Notes: generated by a model from the sequence alone, not told the origin. DNA of 32,780 nucleotides from Planctomycetia bacterium (GCA_005772855.1 SXIK01000044.1:1-32780); one strand, 5' to 3'; positions 16,850 to 25,271 are shown, counted from the stretch's first letter. Program-made: numbers and translations.

Positions 16850-17419
16850 ATGCGTAAACTCCTCTCAGCACCATCTCTTCTCGCCCTGCTCTGGGCCCTG
16901 CTCCCGGGTTGCTCCGGCGTCGCGGTCACCTCAAACCCGGCGCTTCGAAACCCCACGGACACGACCAGCACCGTGGGTGGCACGGACGACATTTACGACT
17001 CCACGCAACAGGCGATTCGTTCGCTACTCCTGAGCGAGAACGTTCGCCAGCACCTCGAGGCGAAGAAGGGAAACCGCGTTGTCCTGAACAAGGTCCTCAA
17101 TGAGACCGGCATTCCGGGCTACGATGAGACGATTATTTATAACCGTCTACTCGCCGGCCTCATCAACAACTCGGGCGGTCGCTTCATCTTCCTCAAGCGC
17201 GACGGTGGAACAAAACGGGAGCGAGACCTTCAACTCTCGGGCCAGGTGAAGTCGAGCGGCGTGGATGCGGTCCCCGCTGGAGCGGACATGATCCTTGACT
17301 TGCAGCTCCGGCAGATCTCGAGCCCCAAGTCGAAGGCCATCCAGTACACTTTCTCGCTCACAAACCTTGCGGACGAGATCCTCTGGTCCGACAGCTTCGA
17401 GATCCAGAAAAGGACCTGA
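16850..17419 (+). CDS. lpoB: LpoB-family lipoprotein (PBP activator-like)
   Basis: The 189-residue product has a lipoprotein signal (residues 1-21, lipobox LPGC). The mature part resembles the LpoB family: an N-terminal flexible stretch, then NRVVLNKVLNETG, DETIIYNRLLAGLINNSGGRFIFLKR and a C-terminal GADMILDLQLRQISSPKS..QYTFSLTNLADEILWSDSFE. In E. coli, outer-membrane LpoB reaches through peptidoglycan to activate PBP1b; that role here is unproven. The ATG at 16850 was chosen because AAGGA lies 11 bases upstream and it gives a clean signal peptide; the upstream in-frame ATG at 16766 would add 28 residues before it. First gene of a six-gene lipoprotein operon. A 176-bp divergent region separates it from the oxidoreductase gene. 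Confidence 0.8.
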   Translation: MRKLLSAPSLLALLWALLPGCSGVAVTSNPALRNPTDTTSTVGGTDDIYDSTQQAIRSLLLSENVRQHLEAKKGNRVVLNKVLNETGIPGYDETIIYNRLLAGLINNSGGRFIFLKRDGGTKRERDLQLSGQVKSSGVDAVPAGADMILDLQLRQISSPKSKAIQYTFSLTNLADEILWSDSFEIQKRT

Positions 17420-17432
17420 CCCCCAGGCGAGG

Positions 17433-18029
17433 ATGCCGATTCTCCCCCACAGCACGCAGGTCCGCCGTTGTCTCCAGCTTGTCCTGGCAGCCCTGGCGAT
17501 GAGTTGCGCAAGTGCTTCCACTCAAGGCCTTCTCGACCCGGACGCCATTGGCACGGACCAGGGCACGCTGGTGTCCCTCGGGGACATTCGGTCGGTGGCG
17601 ACGGAGATGGTCCAATCCATGAATGCCAGCACGACTCTGGGTCGCATCAGGGCGGAGCAGAAGCCCGTTCGCGTGCTCGTCGGCCATTTCAAGCAGCGCA
17701 CGAGTATCGCAATCTTTGACAAGGATCTGTTCGTGAACCGTGTTCTCGCCAGTCTCCTCAATGCAGACACGAGCGGTGCCTATGCCTTCATCCGGCGGGG
17801 GTCGGTGCCCGCCGAGGATGCCCGTGAGCTTTCCACGGGCGCCGATTTGATCCTGACCGGCGAGGTTCGTGAGCTCCTTCATCGGGAGGCCACGCCCCGG
17901 GGGGGTGAGCTCGAGCGGCGCACGGTGCAATACACGCTGGCCGTCACGCGCGTCTCGGACGACGCAATCATCTGGACAGACTCGAAGGAAGTTGTGAAGC
18001 AGCAAATCACGGGAGCGGTCTACCGGTGA
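17433..18029 (+). CDS. Second LpoB-like lipoprotein
   Basis: The 198-residue product starts 13 bases after the first LpoB-like gene. It has a signal sequence (residues 1-25; LAMSC, a weak lipobox with Ala at -3). The mature part follows the same plan as the previous protein: RVLVGHFKQRTSIAIFDKDLFVN, RVLASLLNADTSGAYAFIRRG, then GADLILTGEVRELLHRE and QYTLAVTRVSDDAIIWTDSKE. The shared GAD-[LM]-IL and 'W(T/S)DS' elements mark the two as tandem paralogues. The earlier in-frame start at 17295 lies inside the first gene and is rejected. The GTG start of the next gene overlaps this stop as GTGA. Confidence 0.75.
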   Translation: MPILPHSTQVRRCLQLVLAALAMSCASASTQGLLDPDAIGTDQGTLVSLGDIRSVATEMVQSMNASTTLGRIRAEQKPVRVLVGHFKQRTSIAIFDKDLFVNRVLASLLNADTSGAYAFIRRGSVPAEDARELSTGADLILTGEVRELLHREATPRGGELERRTVQYTLAVTRVSDDAIIWTDSKEVVKQQITGAVYR

Positions 18030-19378
18030 CTTGCCGCCACTCACCCGGCCATGGCGCATGGATCAGCCTACTGGCAGCCGCCATCTCCGGTTGCGCCGCT
18101 CGGTACTACGACACCGCCGATGACGGCTACTGGCGTAACGATGCGGGCTCGATGGTTGAGGCGTACCGGAGTGCTGTGGACGACACGGGCCCCAACGCCC
18201 TCCTGGGCGTCGAGCGACTCCTGAGCGCCGCTCTGCTGCAAAATGACTGGAGGACCGCGGAGGCTCTTGCGGTTCGCGCATCCACGCTCTGCAACATCTT
18301 CGTGGCCGACGAGGGCGGCGAGCGCGATGCGATCTCGTTCTTCGGTCAGGAGAAGGACAAGCCGTTCAAGGGCGAACCGCACGAACGGGTCATGGTCGAC
18401 CTCTACCTTGGCCTCCTGCGCTTTCAGAAGCAGGACTTCGAGGGGGCTCTCTCGGCCTTCAGGTCTGCCATGAACAAGGACCGTGGCTCCTACTGGATTC
18501 CGGTTGAGCGGCATCTTGCGAAAAGAGGCTCGGACAACGCAGACCGATATCTGTTCGAGGACGACTGGCCGCTCCTCCAGATCCTCTGCGCCAAGTGCCA
18601 TCAGCTCCTGGACGAACCCGAAGAAGCAAGAAAATACTTCGAACGCGCCTCGACCACTTTGCCCGTAATGAAGCCGCTCTTCGAGGATCTGCTCGACCCC
18701 GAGACGAACGTCCTCGTGATTGTCGAGAGCGGCCGGGCGCCCTTGAAGCGGAAAACCGGCCCCCACGGCGCCGAGCTGGGCTACGTGCAAGGGCCGCGAG
18801 CGACGGTGGACGGCGTCTGGTTGGGCGAGAGCGAGCTCTCGACCGGCACTTGCGAGGATCTCCACTACCAGGCGACGACTGTCGGTGGACGCGAGGTCGA
18901 CAAACTGAACCAACTCAAGGCCGAGCGTCGTGAGGTTCTCCAGGCGGCCGGCTTTACCACCGCGGTTGCAGGCTACATGCTGCTTGCGGCAGGCTCCGGC
19001 GGCCACCGAAGAGCCGACCGAAACATCCAGATGGCCGGTCTCTTCGCGCTGGCAGCCGGAATCGCCGCCATGATCATCGCCGACCTGGTGATCGACCCCA
19101 GCGCAGACGTGCGCTCGTGGGCCACCCTGCCCGGCCAGATCAGCCTTGCGGTCGGTCGTGCGATGCCGGGTGGGCGCGCTCGCCTCTTGGTTCGAGGCCG
19201 AGGCGACGTACAGGATCTCTCGCAGGAGTGGCTGGATGTACCTGTCGAAAAGGGCATGAATCTGTACTGGACTCGTCTTCTACCCGGAAGGAAAGGCGGG
19301 TCCTGGGAGCAGCCGCGCGAGGACCAGGTGGATGGCCACGGCAAAGCTCCCAATGAGAATGAATTTAACTCGAACTGA
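18026..19378 (+). CDS. COG3014-like lipoprotein with TPR region
   Basis: The 450-residue product has a lipoprotein signal (residues 1-23, lipobox ISGC) and an alpha-helical, TPR-like N-terminal half (about 40-225). Recognisable parts are NALLGVERLLSAALLQNDWRTA, VDLYLGLLRFQKQDFEGALS and PEEARKYFERAS. The second half contains VLVIVESGRAPLKR and a glycine/alanine-rich hydrophobic hairpin (about 315-355; AGYMLLAAGSGG and GLFALAAGIAAMIIADLVID). This arrangement fits COG3014, an uncharacterised family commonly found next to lpoB and ycfL genes. Begins with GTG overlapping the previous stop. Functions are unknown; envelope biogenesis is the usual inference from context. Confidence 0.75.
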   Translation: MTCRHSPGHGAWISLLAAAISGCAARYYDTADDGYWRNDAGSMVEAYRSAVDDTGPNALLGVERLLSAALLQNDWRTAEALAVRASTLCNIFVADEGGERDAISFFGQEKDKPFKGEPHERVMVDLYLGLLRFQKQDFEGALSAFRSAMNKDRGSYWIPVERHLAKRGSDNADRYLFEDDWPLLQILCAKCHQLLDEPEEARKYFERASTTLPVMKPLFEDLLDPETNVLVIVESGRAPLKRKTGPHGAELGYVQGPRATVDGVWLGESELSTGTCEDLHYQATTVGGREVDKLNQLKAERREVLQAAGFTTAVAGYMLLAAGSGGHRRADRNIQMAGLFALAAGIAAMIIADLVIDPSADVRSWATLPGQISLAVGRAMPGGRARLLVRGRGDVQDLSQEWLDVPVEKGMNLYWTRLLPGRKGGSWEQPREDQVDGHGKAPNENEFNSN

Positions 19379-19390
19379 CTCGTCCCCAAG

Positions 19391-19397
19391 AAAGGAG
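19391..19397 (+). promoter_or_regulatory. Ribosome binding site deciding the YcfL-like start
   Basis: AAAGGAG lies 6 bases before the ATG at 19404. It rules out the earlier in-frame start at 19332, which lies within the preceding gene. Confidence 0.75.
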
Positions 19398-19403
19398 CTC
19401 CAA

Positions 19404-19811
19404 ATGCAATTGAAGTTTACACGCGCAGGGTTCGGGCTGACCCTCCTGGTACTTTCGGCTTGCGAATCGCCTGGCCCCGTTTCTCCGAATCTGACCGATT
19501 CACCCCAGACCGCAGTCACTCTTTCGAGCGATCTCAAGGAAGTGCTGGCGGTTCCAAACATCCAGGGTCCTCAAATCTACACGTACACTGCCGATGGTCT
19601 GCTTCAGTACCAGTTCCAGCTTCAAAACAACTCGGATCAAGGGTTCTTCATTCAAGTCCGGCCGACCTTTTTCGACGACCAGGGAGTGGCTGTCGACAAC
19701 CCTCCTCCCTTCCGCGAAGCGTTTGCTGCGCAGGAGATCAAGACCCTTCGCGTCGTTTGCGGCAACAATCGAGGCCGCCGTGTGCGTGTTCAGATCTCGC
19801 CAGCCCGCTGA
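19404..19811 (+). CDS. YcfL / DUF1425-like lipoprotein
   Basis: The 135-residue product has a lipoprotein signal (residues 1-20, lipobox LSAC) and a small beta-rich domain. Its core is LQYQFQLQNNSDQGFFIQVRPTFFD followed by FREAFAAQEIKTLRV. A 'polypeptide strand with NNS, then wide pause, then strand' pattern fits DUF1425/YcfL, a family usually encoded next to lpoB in Gammaproteobacteria. The ATG is preceded by AAAGGAG at the ideal distance. Function unknown; conservation of linkage to LpoB suggests a role in cell-envelope synthesis. The stop TGA overlaps an ATG (TGATG) that could start the next gene, although a later GTG has the better ribosome site. Confidence 0.7.
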   Translation: MQLKFTRAGFGLTLLVLSACESPGPVSPNLTDSPQTAVTLSSDLKEVLAVPNIQGPQIYTYTADGLLQYQFQLQNNSDQGFFIQVRPTFFDDQGVAVDNPPPFREAFAAQEIKTLRVVCGNNRGRRVRVQISPAR

Positions 19812-19840
19812 TGTCATCCGCAACAAGGAGTCCTCACCCC

Positions 19841-20869
19841 GTGCCTGTTTTTCGCCGCATCTCGTCTCGTACCAGCCATGCTCTCTTCGTTCCCACCCTG
19901 GCCTTCCTCGTCGGTTGCTCGACGGGATTGCCTGTAATTGAGCCAGCGCCGCCGCCCCCTCCTCGAGCCGAGCCCCCCCCGGTGAATCAGTTCGCCATCT
20001 TTGACGCGAAGGAGCCGGAGGCTCCGCCGCTCGCCCAGCTTCCCCTGCCCGCGAGGAAAGTCGCCGTGCTCGTGCGGGAAACGGTCAGCGGCCGGACGAC
20101 GGCGGAAGACACGGCGTCCGAGGCTGTCGTTGCGAATGCGCTCCTGGCAGGAAGGGTCGTTGAACCCGGGGATCTCTCCCGCCCGCCGCTTCCGCGGATC
20201 GAGGTCTTGAATCGGTCGGTCTACGAGAAGACGATCGGTCGCGACCTCAAGGCTCTACTGACACGCCGCGAGGACGTGAGCGCCGAGGTGCTCAGGAATC
20301 TTTCGGACGTGGGTTGCGAGTTGCTTGCGATGGGCGAGGTGACGATCGAAAGCAGCGACCCTGCGGTCGTCGGCAAGGAGATCCGCGACATGAGCCACCT
20401 CGTGCAGGCCAACGTGAGCCTGATCAGGGTCGACGATGCCGTGACACTCGGGAGCGGAACGGCCACCGCCCGCAAGCCAGTGGCGGTCGACGCCAAGCGA
20501 GACGCGCTCGAGAAAGCAACTGACGACGCACTCAGGAGCTTTTACGAATACCGCGATGTTCCAGCATCCCAGGTGGTGCTCACCGTCGAAGGTCTTCGCT
20601 CGGAAGCCGAGGCGGCAAGGGTCGAGAAGGCCCTCCAGTCCACGAAGGGCGTGCTCTGGGTGAAGGATGTGCGCTTCCAGCTCGGCCCCGAGGGAACTCC
20701 GTCGAGCACGGCGAGGTTTGATGTCGGCTGGAGCGGCAAGTCGGACGATCTCAAGCAGATCTTGCGAGAATGGGACCTGGGCTTTCGACTGGCGGGCACG
20801 AAGATCGAAGGGAACCGATGGACGTTCCGTGCGCAGCAGAACCCCGCGGGCGAGGAGGAGAAAAAATGA
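19841..20869 (+). CDS. Lipoprotein with Pro-rich linker, paralogue A
   Basis: The 342-residue product begins at a GTG with AAGGAG 10 bases upstream (19825-19830), giving a clean signal (residues 1-26, lipobox LVGC). The ATG at 19811, coupled to the previous stop, is the alternative. Directly after the cysteine comes a linker containing PVIEPAPPPPPRAEPPP. The globular part contains KVAVLVRETVSGRTTAEDTA, LLAMGEVTIES, VQANVSLIRVDDAVTLGSGT and DALEKATDDALRSFYEYRD. The 'novel strand then ALEKATDDA' style is reminiscent of the CsgG/FlgT/LPP20-type lipoproteins, but no firm family match is possible by eye. A sister of the next gene. The Pro linker probably lets the domain reach across the periplasm or peptidoglycan. 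Confidence 0.65.
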   Translation: MPVFRRISSRTSHALFVPTLAFLVGCSTGLPVIEPAPPPPPRAEPPPVNQFAIFDAKEPEAPPLAQLPLPARKVAVLVRETVSGRTTAEDTASEAVVANALLAGRVVEPGDLSRPPLPRIEVLNRSVYEKTIGRDLKALLTRREDVSAEVLRNLSDVGCELLAMGEVTIESSDPAVVGKEIRDMSHLVQANVSLIRVDDAVTLGSGTATARKPVAVDAKRDALEKATDDALRSFYEYRDVPASQVVLTVEGLRSEAEAARVEKALQSTKGVLWVKDVRFQLGPEGTPSSTARFDVGWSGKSDDLKQILREWDLGFRLAGTKIEGNRWTFRAQQNPAGEEEKK

Positions 20870-21762
20870 GACCTTGCCGACTCCCGAGCAACTATCTTTC
20901 GTTGCTCCTGGTCCGTTTTTCGGGTGCGGTCACTCTTGCGAGCCTCATCGCTGCGTGCGAGAGCACGCTCCCCGTGATCGAGTCACCGCCACCTCCCCCA
21001 CCTCGAGTGACGGGTGAAGGATCAGGGCCGCTTGCGAGCCCGCCTCCGGGTCGAACGATCGGCACCTTGCCGCAGATGCCGGTGCCTCGCTTCGCTGTCA
21101 GCCTTTTTGCGTTCCCGCAGACGGGCTCTGCAACGGAGGCTGCCTACTCCCCCGAGTGGTCGTCCCGTGTTGTGACCCGACTGGACCTGAATCACGTGAC
21201 AGCTCTTGCGCTTTCCCGGAGCACCCTCCCTGCGGGGGACCTCGAGCAAGCCACGGCGGCACTCGTCGAGCAGTCGGGCGCAGGAGTGGCCGATGTTCTC
21301 CTTGCTGGCACCATCCTCCCGGGCAATAACACACAGGTCCGTCTCTTCGCCAGGGACACCCGGGACGGCCGCCTCATTGCCCGCAGCGAGTTCGAGGGCA
21401 AGGCCGACACAACTCTGTCCATCGCCACCGATGACGCCTTCGCCCAGGTAAATCGCTACTGGTTCGAGCTCGCCCGGGGGCAGCTCTCGCATCTCCGCAT
21501 GGAAGTGAAGGGGCTTCGCACCGACCCCGAGATTGGACTCCTGCAGGGCTCGCTCGTGATGGTCCCCGGTGTGCGGGCAGTGCGCCACGAGGAGACCCGT
21601 GTGGAACGTGAGGAGGCTCAGGCTGCCTTTCGTCTGACCCACGAGGGCGTGCCCGAGGTGGTCCTCGATGGTATTGCCAGGCTGACGTGGGTAGCAGGCG
21701 GAAAGACTGCGCGGCTCGAGCACGTCGAGGGCTTCACGTTCCACGCCCGGTACGTGGATTGA
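20866..21762 (+). CDS. Lipoprotein with Pro-rich linker, paralogue B
   Basis: The 298-residue product starts at an ATG overlapping the previous stop (ATGA), with GAGGAGG upstream. It has a lipoprotein signal (residues 1-31, lipobox IAAC). The residues after Cys, STLPVIESPPPPPPR, match those of the previous protein almost exactly. The globular part has FAVSLFAFPQTGSATEAA, GVADVLLAGTILPGNNTQV, TDDAFAQVNRYWFEL and LRMEVKGLRTDPEIGL, the last lining up with VLTVEGLRSEAEAAR of paralogue A. The two are therefore tandem duplicates that have diverged. Last gene of the six-gene lipoprotein run. It ends 37 bases from the convergent DUF971 gene. Confidence 0.65.
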   Translation: MRPCRLPSNYLSLLLVRFSGAVTLASLIAACESTLPVIESPPPPPPRVTGEGSGPLASPPPGRTIGTLPQMPVPRFAVSLFAFPQTGSATEAAYSPEWSSRVVTRLDLNHVTALALSRSTLPAGDLEQATAALVEQSGAGVADVLLAGTILPGNNTQVRLFARDTRDGRLIARSEFEGKADTTLSIATDDAFAQVNRYWFELARGQLSHLRMEVKGLRTDPEIGLLQGSLVMVPGVRAVRHEETRVEREEAQAAFRLTHEGVPEVVLDGIARLTWVAGGKTARLEHVEGFTFHARYVD

Positions 21763-21799
21763 ATCGCTCATCGAGGCCTATTCGTGGGGCCCGAGCCCT

Positions 21800-22144
21800 T
21801 CAACTCCCAGGGCTCTCGCCGGAAGCTGCCTTCACACATTCCCCGCAAGGACAGATCGCTCGCAAGTGGTCGAAGCTGTAAATACCGCTCGAGTGACCAT
21901 CGGACCACGCGAAGTGAAGCGCGTAACGGCCGACGGGCTCGATGCGGACAGGCTTCACATCCTCGGGGACCGCTTCCGGCCGGAGGGTACGCTCTCCGGT
22001 CCACTCGTCCACGCACGCGGCGCAACGGCAGGATCTCCGCAGGTACACAACCGGGTAAGTGCTCACGTGGCCGTCTGTCCACGTGATCTCGAGGTCCTTC
22101 GGTCCAACCTGGCGCATGTTCGTTGGGGAAACCTTCTCTGCCAT
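21800..22144 (-). CDS. DUF971 domain protein
   Basis: The 114-residue product is a single DUF971 domain: LEITWTDGHVSTYPVVYLRR, then CRCAAC (Cys39, 41, 44), later LHFAWSDGHSSGIYSFDHLR and CPCGEC (Cys98, 100, 103). The domain is also found at the N-terminus of gamma-butyrobetaine hydroxylase-like enzymes. The clustered cysteines suggest metal binding. Starts at ATG 22144, four bases after the Mrp stop. DUF971 and Mrp genes are often neighbours or fused, suggesting a joint role in iron-sulfur metabolism (inference from the family's usual context). A longer frame (to 22423) inside the Mrp gene is rejected. Confidence 0.88.
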   Translation of the reverse strand: MAEKVSPTNMRQVGPKDLEITWTDGHVSTYPVVYLRRSCRCAACVDEWTGERTLRPEAVPEDVKPVRIEPVGRYALHFAWSDGHSSGIYSFDHLRAICPCGECVKAASGESPGS

Positions 22145-22148
22145 GGGG

Positions 22149-23270
22149 TCACTTCCAATCGATCGGACCCGGCATGATGGGCGCATGCGGCAAGCTCTTT
22201 CCGCCCGACTCGGCCAACATGGAGAGCTGTGCGGCCACCTGCCTCGCGAAGGCTGTGTAGGCCTGTGCGGCAGGAGAATCCGGTTTTTCGCGAACGATGG
22301 GGTTCCCCAGATCTCCACCCACCGGCACCGAGGGATCGATCGGGATCTCCCCCAGGAACGGCACGCCCAACTCCTCGCTCGTCTTCTTGCCTCCTCCGTG
22401 CCGGAAAATCTCGGTGCGTTCACCGCAGTGAGGGCACAGAAAGTAGCTCATGTTTTCTACAATCCCGAGGACAGGCACGCGAAGCTGCCGGAACATGAGG
22501 AGGCCCTTGCGGGCGTCAAGCAGGCTCACATCCTGCGGCGTCGTAACGATCACGGCGCCGGAGAGAGCGATCGCCTGTGAAATCGACAGCTGTGCATCCC
22601 CTGTACCCGGAGGAAGATCGACTACCAGGTAGTCAAGCTCGCCCCAGGCAGAGTCGCGCACGAGCTGCTGGATCGCCCCGTGCACCATCGGCCCGCGCCA
22701 GATGACCGGCGTATCAGGCCCCGAAAGGAATCCCATCGAGATCACCTTGATGCCGTGGGCATCGATCGGGACGATCTTGCGGTCCTCGGTTACCTCGGGC
22801 CGACTGTTGATCCCAAACATCATGGCCATGCTGGGCCCGTGGATGTCAGCGTCAAAGAGGCCAACGCGGGCGCCTGAAACCTTCAGCGCCATGGCCAGGT
22901 TCGCCGCTGTTGTGGACTTGCCAACGCCGCCCTTGCCGCTGGCGACTGCAATGATGTTCTTGACGCCCTGGAGCACCGCAGTGGCGGCACCGACGTTCAT
23001 GCGGCGGACCTGGGCGGTCATTTCGATGTCGACCTGCTCGACGCCGACGATGGCACTGACCTTCTGATGGCACTCTGCCTTGAGCTGCTCCTTGACCGGG
23101 CAGGCGGGCGTCGTGAGCTCGACCTTGAAGCTTACCTTGCCCCCTTCAATCTTGAGCTCCTTGATGAAGCCAAGGGAAACAATGTCCCGGTGCAAATCGG
23201 GATCTTCAACCGTCCTCAAGGCTTCGAGGATCTTGCTCTCATCGACCGTCTTCTTCGCGCGTCCAAACAT
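22149..23270 (-). CDS. mrp: Mrp/NBP35-type iron-sulfur carrier ATPase
   Basis: The 373-residue product has an N-terminal MIP18/DUF59 domain (about 12-90; LRTVEDPDLHRDIVSLGFIK, ACPVKEQL). The P-loop ATPase domain follows with the deviant Walker A GKGGVGKST (112-120), ADIHGPSM and DLPPGTGDAQLS (about 218-230). A CPHC motif (Cys279, Cys282) is the Fe-S binding pair found in this family, and IPIDPSVPVGGDLGNP closes the domain. Members bind and pass on [4Fe-4S] clusters to apoproteins. Length and motifs are typical. The gene is followed directly by DUF971, and faces a UbiD-family gene on the other strand across about 225 bases. Confidence 0.95.
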   Translation of the reverse strand: MFGRAKKTVDESKILEALRTVEDPDLHRDIVSLGFIKELKIEGGKVSFKVELTTPACPVKEQLKAECHQKVSAIVGVEQVDIEMTAQVRRMNVGAATAVLQGVKNIIAVASGKGGVGKSTTAANLAMALKVSGARVGLFDADIHGPSMAMMFGINSRPEVTEDRKIVPIDAHGIKVISMGFLSGPDTPVIWRGPMVHGAIQQLVRDSAWGELDYLVVDLPPGTGDAQLSISQAIALSGAVIVTTPQDVSLLDARKGLLMFRQLRVPVLGIVENMSYFLCPHCGERTEIFRHGGGKKTSEELGVPFLGEIPIDPSVPVGGDLGNPIVREKPDSPAAQAYTAFARQVAAQLSMLAESGGKSLPHAPIMPGPIDWK

Positions 23271-23316
23271 ACGGGGAGAACTCCCTCCGATTCCAAGAAA
23301 CTTTCAAAGGCGATCA

Positions 23317-23329
23317 GGGGACTGTCCCC
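23317..23329. repeat. Palindrome GGGGAC-T-GTCCCC
   Basis: A perfect 6-bp inverted repeat around a single base lies between the divergent mrp and UbiD genes. It could be a binding site for a dimeric regulator or a short extragenic palindrome of REP type. No second copy was noticed in the window. Confidence 0.5.
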
Positions 23330-23483
23330 ATTTCTGCGGTACATTACTCCCCCATGACGTTCACCGCAATTCTCCTGGCTGCATTTGACCCCCCTTCAAT
23401 GGAGCAGAGCTGCCAAGTTTGGAGGCATGTCGACACCAACCCTTGCGCCACGAGCTGGTGCCGGCGCGATCGAACTCTCAAGT

Positions 23484-23488
23484 AGGAG
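23484..23488 (+). promoter_or_regulatory. Ribosome binding site deciding the UbiD start
   Basis: AGGAG lies 7 bases before the TTG at 23496. That TTG gives a product beginning (M)HDNLQEYLEALEQAGEL, which is where UbiD homologues normally begin, and it rules out the earlier in-frame starts at 23385 and 23427. Confidence 0.7.
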
Positions 23489-23495
23489 TGACACC

Positions 23496-25271
23496 TTGCA
23501 CGACAATCTGCAGGAATACCTCGAAGCGCTGGAGCAGGCCGGGGAGCTACGCCGGGTCCGGGTCGAGGTTGATCCCGAACTCGAGATCACCGAGATCGCC
23601 ACTCGAGTCGTCAAGGCGCGTGGGCCGGCCCTTCTCTTTGAGCGAGTGAAGGGATCGCCCTATCCACTCGCGATCAACGTGTTCGCGAGCGCGAGGCGAC
23701 TGGAGATCGCATTCGGGCGCACGCCGGAGGAGATCGGGCAGGAGATTGCGGAGACCATCGTTCGCCTCAATCCTCCGTCACTCAAGGGCCTCTGGCAGAG
23801 TCGGCACTTCCTGTGGCGAGCAACCCACATGCGCGTCAAGCGTACTCACAACGCCCCGTCGCAGGAGGTGATCGAGGACCCCGATCTCGACCGGCTGCCC
23901 ATTCTCAAGTCCTGGCCGGGTGATGGCGGCCGCTTCATCACGTTTCCACTCATCATCACGACCGGCAAGGGCGGCCGTGAGCGTAACCTCGGCCTCTACC
24001 GCATGCACGTCTACTCGAAGCGCGAGACCGGCCTCCACTGGCAGATCCAGAAGGGCGGCGGCTTCCACTACCACCAGGCGGAAGCTCGAGGTGAGCCGCT
24101 GGAAGTCGCCGTGGCCATCGGAGCCGATCCCATCCTGACCATGGCTGCCATGTGGCCACTTCCTGAAGGCCTCGACGAGGTGGCCTTCAGCGGATTGATT
24201 CGTGGTCGCCCTGCTCGCATGACGCGAGCTGCCTCGCTTTCGATGGATGTCCCTGCCGACGCGGAAATGGTGCTCGAGGGCATCGTGCCTCCAGGAGCTC
24301 GCCGTCTCGAGGGCCCCTTTGGCGACCACTACGGCCACTACTCGCACGCGGCCGATTTCCCGGTGTTTCAGATCAAAAAAATAACGCGGCGCAAGAATCC
24401 CGTCTACCTCGCCGCCGTTGTCGGCAAGCCGCCGCAGGAGGACATGTACCTCGGGAACTCCGTACAGGAGATCTTCACACCCCTGGCGCGCATGACTCGC
24501 CCCGAGATTCGCGACCTCTGGAGCTTCTACGAGGGCGGCTTCCACACGCTACTGGCCGTGTCCATGGAGTCGAGATACAAGAAGGAGGGGCTCAAGTCGG
24601 CGCTGAGTCTCCTTGGCGAAGGGCAACTCTCGCTGTCAAAGGCGGTCGTTGTTGTCAACCACGAAACGAACGCACGCGACTTTCGCTCTCTCCTGCGTGC
24701 CATCGGCCAGCGCTTCAAGCCATCTCGAGATTTCCTCCTTCTGCCTGGAACGAGCATGGACACGCTCGACTTCGCCGGGCACGGCCTGAACCTCGGAAGC
24801 AAGATGATTATCGACGCAACGGGCGACCTGGGCCCCTTTCCGCCCCCCGGCGGGGTCCCCTCGCAGCTGCCCGATCCTCACGAGGGCGAGCCGGAGGCTC
24901 TCGCACATGCCTACCTGGAATCGACGCTCCTCGTTGTGAAGACTGGGCGCGGTGAGCCAGGTCGGGCCCGCAAACTTCTCGATCGCCTCCTCCACCGGCC
25001 CGAGCTTGGCTTTCTGAAGCTGATAGCTGTCGTGAGCGAGGATGTCGACATCCAGGATCTCGAGAGCGTGGTGTGGGGGATCTTCACGCGATTTGACCCG
25101 GCCCTGGACGTTACTTTTCGTACTTGTGAGCTCAGGGGAGCTGCGCCGATCTACAACGGTCCGATGGGCATTGACTCGACGATGAAACCGGGCTATCCGG
25201 AGCCCCTCGTGATGGACCCCCACATCATCGACAGGGTCAACCGACGGTGGGGAGAGTACGGAATCGAGTAA
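23496..25271 (+). CDS. UbiD-family prenylated-FMN decarboxylase
   Basis: The 591-residue product matches the UbiD family: an N-terminal LRRVRVEVDPELEITEIATR, a middle region with IGADPILTMAAMWPLPEG, then the family motif ARRLEGPFGDHYGHYS. KNPVYLAAVVGKPPQEDMYLG and a C-terminal block with FDPALDVTF follow. UbiD enzymes reversibly decarboxylate aromatic or alpha,beta-unsaturated acids using prenylated FMN made by UbiX. No UbiX gene is visible in the window. The substrate cannot be told from sequence; in a ubiquinone or menaquinone pathway it would be a polyprenyl-aryl acid. The start is a TTG (see ribosome site). It is the last rightward gene before repeat R2. Confidence 0.9.
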   Translation: MHDNLQEYLEALEQAGELRRVRVEVDPELEITEIATRVVKARGPALLFERVKGSPYPLAINVFASARRLEIAFGRTPEEIGQEIAETIVRLNPPSLKGLWQSRHFLWRATHMRVKRTHNAPSQEVIEDPDLDRLPILKSWPGDGGRFITFPLIITTGKGGRERNLGLYRMHVYSKRETGLHWQIQKGGGFHYHQAEARGEPLEVAVAIGADPILTMAAMWPLPEGLDEVAFSGLIRGRPARMTRAASLSMDVPADAEMVLEGIVPPGARRLEGPFGDHYGHYSHAADFPVFQIKKITRRKNPVYLAAVVGKPPQEDMYLGNSVQEIFTPLARMTRPEIRDLWSFYEGGFHTLLAVSMESRYKKEGLKSALSLLGEGQLSLSKAVVVVNHETNARDFRSLLRAIGQRFKPSRDFLLLPGTSMDTLDFAGHGLNLGSKMIIDATGDLGPFPPPGGVPSQLPDPHEGEPEALAHAYLESTLLVVKTGRGEPGRARKLLDRLLHRPELGFLKLIAVVSEDVDIQDLESVVWGIFTRFDPALDVTFRTCELRGAAPIYNGPMGIDSTMKPGYPEPLVMDPHIIDRVNRRWGEYGIE

